From Gammaproteobacteria bacterium (GTDB taxonomy: Bacteria; Pseudomonadota; Gammaproteobacteria; Steroidobacterales; JABDKV01): DNA of 45,646 nucleotides. Shown in pieces: positions 41,978 through 45,646 of the stretch. Numbering within the stretch: the first letter of the stretch is position 1; each line of letters begins with the position of its first letter. The translations under genes and the position numbers were made by a program. The notes beneath the pieces are model-generated. The model was not told the DNA's origin, ran no database searches, and was given only the letters and a program-made list of their open reading frames with translations. Where the stretch lies: the NCBI GenBank assembly GCA_029862165.1, contig JAOTXU010000023.1, positions 1-45,646 of the forward strand, written 5' to 3'.

Positions 41978-43792
41978 GTGTGGCAAATAAGTCAGGAGCG
42001 ACTGCTCCCGCAGCGTAACACCGAAAAGACGTGGTCAGCCCGTCGGCGCCATGGCGTGCCCGTCGTTTCCAAGGATACGGCATACGGTTTCACGGGTTTC
42101 CAGTTTCTCGCAGCCGTTCTTGTGGCCGGCTTTACGTTCTTTATGGTCTTGCAGTATGTGGCAGCAAATCGCGACAGTGTTGCCATAGTGTCTGCACCGG
42201 TCGCGATGGCCACGACCGTTCAGGCGGACGCCCGGCCCATCAGTGCGGACGGGGCAGCGCAAGGCTCGGGCGCTACTGCCACAGGGTTTGTCGGCGACAC
42301 ACACAAACCGTTATACGCGGGCACCGAGCCGACGAAGTCTGCTGCTGTTGCACAGCACGCCGAGTGGGTAGATAACTTCTATGCCCAGCTGAACTCTCCG
42401 CAACCCTCGCCGGTTGGTGCAGAGGACACAGCGCCGGTGATCTCCGGGCGCGTACTGACCCAGGCCGGCTGGCCCGTAGAGGGCGTCAAAATCACGGCAC
42501 AGTTTCGCAATTACTTCAAAGCCTCAGGCGACGACACGCCCAATCGTGCGACAAACTCCCAACAGACCACGACAAACAGCAACGGCTTCTACGCATTTCG
42601 CAACTTGCCCGCGGGCATTTACCTGATCGGCACAGGGGACTCCGGTGGCTACGCCCCGGTACGCATCGAGGTGCGCACCGGCGTGAAGTATGCCGACCTG
42701 GTGCTGACGCTGCAGAGCTATGCGCAGGTCACGGGCGTCGTTACCGACACCGTGGGCAACAGGTTGGAACGGGTGCACGTCATGCCGCTGGTCAAGGGCA
42801 TCCCGGCAGGTGCCGTCAGCGATTCGGACGGCGAGTTCAAATTTGCCGTCGCCCTTGAAGGCAAGGCCCGCAGTTTCCCGGTGCGCTTCCAGTTACCTGG
42901 CTACCGGGAACAACGCTATCAGATAACAGAAACTGACACCGCGGAGGACGGTAGCATCATGCTCGCGGTGACGATGGAGCCGGTCTACGAATACACAACG
43001 GTCTCCGGCAGTGTCAAGGATGCCGACGGTGTGCCAGTCGCCGGCGACACGGTACGACTGTACTCCCCCAGCTTGAAACGCAATTACCGTGCCGTGGTTG
43101 ACTACGGTGGCGAGTTCCTGTTTTCCAAAATCGATGTAGCCGATGACTACCAGCTCTGGATACGTCCGACCGGACCGTATCGTGACTACACCGAACAGAA
43201 CGTCGAACTCACCGCGGGCCACTTGTGGCGCGACATCGAGCTCGAACACTTGAATCGCAACTACCGCTTGAGTGGTCGCATCCTCGATCAAGGCGGCGAG
43301 CCCGTACCGAACTTTACGCTGACCGGACGCAGCAAATCTGCCAGCGGCCAGAAGCTCGAGGTAACCAGCGACCGCCACGGCCGTTATGAAGTCGAGAATG
43401 TGCCCGAAGGTGCACTAGTTTTCGAGTCCCGCACGAGGCCGTATTACACCGTCTCGGGCTTGCAGTTGGCAGGCAGCGACACCGACCGTGATCTCGACCT
43501 GGTGGTAAATAGGGGCAAGCACAAGCTGCTCGGCAAAGTGGTCGATAGCAACGGCCGGCCGATAGCGTCACCCCGAATAAGAATCTCTGCGTCGAACATC
43601 ATAGACGGCCTGCGTAGCCAATTGAGCAGCAGCACCAGTGCAGACTTTGATGGCCGCTTCCTGTTTACCGAGTTAGGCGCAGGACAACACACGGTCACGG
43701 TTAACGCGCCCGGTTATGAGGGCGTGCGTGCAAAACCGGTAGTTGGGAATCAAAAAGAATTAGTGGTCGAGCTTGAAAAGAGTTCGACGTGA
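41978..43792 (+). CDS. Membrane-anchored protein with carboxypeptidase-regulatory-like repeats
   Basis: 604 residues. GTG 41978 has a strong AGGGGGA ribosome site at 7-nt spacing; the TTG at 41936 is rejected. After about 35 basic cytoplasmic residues comes one transmembrane helix (FQFLAAVLVAGFTFFMVLQY). From about residue 155 there are at least five carboxypeptidase-regulatory-like beta-sandwich units, each built as ISGRVLTQAGWPVEGVKI ... GFYAFRNLPAGIYLIG. The topology places these in the periplasm. Such units occur in anchoring and adhesion proteins; no enzyme domain is seen. It precedes the DUF11 protein by about 200 bases. Confidence 0.8.
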   Translation: MWQISQERLLPQRNTEKTWSARRRHGVPVVSKDTAYGFTGFQFLAAVLVAGFTFFMVLQYVAANRDSVAIVSAPVAMATTVQADARPISADGAAQGSGATATGFVGDTHKPLYAGTEPTKSAAVAQHAEWVDNFYAQLNSPQPSPVGAEDTAPVISGRVLTQAGWPVEGVKITAQFRNYFKASGDDTPNRATNSQQTTTNSNGFYAFRNLPAGIYLIGTGDSGGYAPVRIEVRTGVKYADLVLTLQSYAQVTGVVTDTVGNRLERVHVMPLVKGIPAGAVSDSDGEFKFAVALEGKARSFPVRFQLPGYREQRYQITETDTAEDGSIMLAVTMEPVYEYTTVSGSVKDADGVPVAGDTVRLYSPSLKRNYRAVVDYGGEFLFSKIDVADDYQLWIRPTGPYRDYTEQNVELTAGHLWRDIELEHLNRNYRLSGRILDQGGEPVPNFTLTGRSKSASGQKLEVTSDRHGRYEVENVPEGALVFESRTRPYYTVSGLQLAGSDTDRDLDLVVNRGKHKLLGKVVDSNGRPIASPRIRISASNIIDGLRSQLSSSTSADFDGRFLFTELGAGQHTVTVNAPGYEGVRAKPVVGNQKELVVELEKSST

Positions 43793-43993
43793 TACGGATC
43801 AGCCATTGTCGAATGACTGAGTGGAATGTGTAAACGAGCGGTACAGATTATGAACAACATTATTCAAAGAATGGTCCACCTGATTCATTCCACTGTCAGA
43901 ACTGATGGCAATACGCGTTGGAAACAGGCGCAAAAGAATTTTTTAGCAAATTGTGTCGCTGCAGAAAGCGTCATTACTTTACGGGGACAGGCC

Positions 43994-45646
43994 ATGAATA
44001 ACTCTACGAATCGCAATTCGAACGCTCCGCGATTCCTGCAAGGATTTGCACTATTACTTGCCGGAGGCGTGATGATGACGGGCCTGCCGGGTATGCAGAC
44101 AGCGCTGGCACAAACGGCTCCGCCGACCGGAACTTGTATGGAGGATGTCTACAACGCCGCAGGCGCGCCTGGCGGAACGCCACTAAACTGCAGCGCGAAA
44201 GAAGTTTACATCGCGGAAGACGCCGATGGGTTGCCCCTTGTCAATGTAGAAATACTCGACGACGGTTGTGCGTTCCCTAATGACACGGTAGAAGTGGGAG
44301 TCACAGCGACGTTGCACTTCAACGCAGATCGCTTCGACGTAGGTGTTTTCACGGCGGCCGATGGTGGCGATGCTTTGACCGGTTCTTGCTTCGCAGATAT
44401 TTTGCCGGCGGGTCCTCCATTTTCTGATTTGGACGGTGGCGGTGACACTTGCGGCGACGCGGATGTCTCGGTAATTGGCAATGAAGTGCCTGGGTTTGCA
44501 TTTCAGACTTTGACACTCCAATGCATCGACTCAGATTCCGATGGCAACCTTGATCTGAATACATGCTTCAGCTGGCGCATATCTGGTGGCAATGATTTCT
44601 GTGATGGAGCCGAGGACGTTTATCCTGGCAATAAATCGAAGTGCTTTTGCAGCACTAACAATATACCGGTACCCGTTCCCGGTCAGATCAGCGGCGTCGA
44701 CAAGATTACTTTGGATGCCAACGGCGATCCGCTGCCCGGCGACCCGACGGTCTTCGATTTCAGCCTCACGGGGCCGGATCCCGACCTGCCCGATAATTTC
44801 ATGCTTACCGACGCACAAGCTCCTCATGCAACTGCAGGGCTCGACGCTGGCACGTATAACTTGTCGGAAGCTGCGGAAGATGGCTGGAACTTGGTCAGCG
44901 CCATTTGTACGAGCGACCAGGTCTTACCTGACGATGAAGGTGGCGATGGTTCAACGCTCAGACCCGATCAGGATATTTCTTCGGGCACCGTGATCGTGCA
45001 TGCCGGAGAATCGCTGACTTGCACATTTACCAACCAGCAAACTTTCGTAGCTGCCCCGGCAATTCAGATTGTTAAGACAGGTACCTTCGCGGACGACGGT
45101 GACAATGACGGAATCCCCGATGCCGGTGAGACTATCAACTACACGTTTGACGTAACGAATGTCGGAAACGTCGATTTCATTAACTTCACCGTGACCGATC
45201 CGCTTATTACGGGTCAAGCGTCTCCGCCTAACACTATTTCGTGCCCTACCCAGACTACGTTATTTGCAGATCCGGACGGCGAAGAGCCCTACGTCGGCGA
45301 AACGCTTCAGTGCACGGCAGCGTATATCATCACTCAGTCCGACATTGATACGAACGGCGGTGGTGATGGCTTGATTGATAACGATGCGGCGGTATCAGGC
45401 GACTGTGCCTTAGACGACTTGGCTTGTGCCACAGATATTGACGATCATGAGCAGCCGATCGTGCAGAATCCGGCGATGTCGGTGGAGAAGACCTCGGCGA
45501 CGACGAGTCTGGATGCGCCGGGCACGGTGACCTACAACTACACGATCAGCAACGACGGCAACGTGACGTTGACGGGTGTCTCGCTGTCTGATGACAACGA
45601 CAACGACGACGCGAGCTGTGCGGCGACGACCATCGATGTGGGTGGC
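43994..45646 (+). CDS. DUF11-repeat surface protein, cut by window end
   Basis: The frame is open to the last base (551 codons here). ATG 43994 has GGGGAC about 8 nt upstream and starts a signal peptide (about 38 residues, LQGFALLLAGGVMM ... ALAQ). An in-frame ATG at 43850 would add 48 residues without a signal. A Cys-rich domain (about 45-250) is followed by an SdrD-B-like beta domain (about 250-360) and, from about 365, DUF11-type repeats (QIVKTGTFADDGDNDG, TINYTFDVTNVGNVDF, EKTSATTSLDAPGTVTYNYT). More repeats probably follow outside the window. It is likely a large secreted adhesin-type protein. Confidence 0.85.
   Translation, partial: MNNSTNRNSNAPRFLQGFALLLAGGVMMTGLPGMQTALAQTAPPTGTCMEDVYNAAGAPGGTPLNCSAKEVYIAEDADGLPLVNVEILDDGCAFPNDTVEVGVTATLHFNADRFDVGVFTAADGGDALTGSCFADILPAGPPFSDLDGGGDTCGDADVSVIGNEVPGFAFQTLTLQCIDSDSDGNLDLNTCFSWRISGGNDFCDGAEDVYPGNKSKCFCSTNNIPVPVPGQISGVDKITLDANGDPLPGDPTVFDFSLTGPDPDLPDNFMLTDAQAPHATAGLDAGTYNLSEAAEDGWNLVSAICTSDQVLPDDEGGDGSTLRPDQDISSGTVIVHAGESLTCTFTNQQTFVAAPAIQIVKTGTFADDGDNDGIPDAGETINYTFDVTNVGNVDFINFTVTDPLITGQASPPNTISCPTQTTLFADPDGEEPYVGETLQCTAAYIITQSDIDTNGGGDGLIDNDAAVSGDCALDDLACATDIDDHEQPIVQNPAMSVEKTSATTSLDAPGTVTYNYTISNDGNVTLTGVSLSDDNDNDDASCAATTIDVGG

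Overview
The window looks like a chromosomal segment of a Gammaproteobacterium, possibly a marine, Woeseia-like lineage. The housekeeping genes (plsY, birA, coaX with a SPOR gene after it, hinT) support the class. The guess at the lineage is weak and rests on the many large calcium-binding, PEP-CTERM-like and DUF11 surface proteins. I recognise no transposase, integrase, phage gene or CRISPR array.

Layout. 1-891: a terminator, a GC-rich palindrome and a deoxynucleoside kinase. 1352-7738: one 2,128-residue exported protein with 29 thrombospondin-type-3 repeats, 8 further Asp-rich repeats, a seven-blade FG-GAP/VCBS propeller and a GlyGly-CTERM tail. 8030-20927: compact metabolic and housekeeping genes: a DUF4442 hotdog protein, a coiled-coil protein, an orphan OmpR-type regulator, an SDR, HinT, a CtlX-like amidinohydrolase coupled to a PaaI-like thioesterase, an M61 peptidase with a PDZ domain coupled to a kelch protein, an EamA permease, then the tightly packed plsY-birA-coaX-SPOR run. 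A roughly 420-nt highly structured RNA with its own promoter and terminator lies between the SPOR gene and an exported isoaspartyl methyltransferase. 21022-22722 is an unfamiliar 566-residue protein with a GNAT-like segment.

22868-35129 is the most striking part. A Slam/DUF560-like outer-membrane barrel with two SH3b repeats and TPRs overlaps by 4 nt a FecR-domain protein that ends in a TbpB/Slam-cargo-like beta domain. This pair is followed almost without gaps by an 1,795-residue lipoprotein, a 52-residue ORF and an NHL/TSP3 protein that appears to have lost its C-terminal anchor. I read it as a variant type XI (Slam) secretion operon with unusual cargo. 35153-37834 (minus strand) carries two lipoproteins, one with a TPR domain and one an M20 peptidase.

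38031-41702: an intact tRNA-Thr(TGT) is followed by two cassettes, each ending in a degenerate copy of the tRNA 3' end plus its T-run. One holds a pectinacetylesterase/Notum-like lipoprotein, the other an OprF/OmpA-like porin. This is the footprint of repeated integration at a tRNA gene, with no integrase inside. 41978-45646 carries a membrane-anchored protein with carboxypeptidase-regulatory-like repeats and the start of a large DUF11-repeat surface protein cut by the window end.
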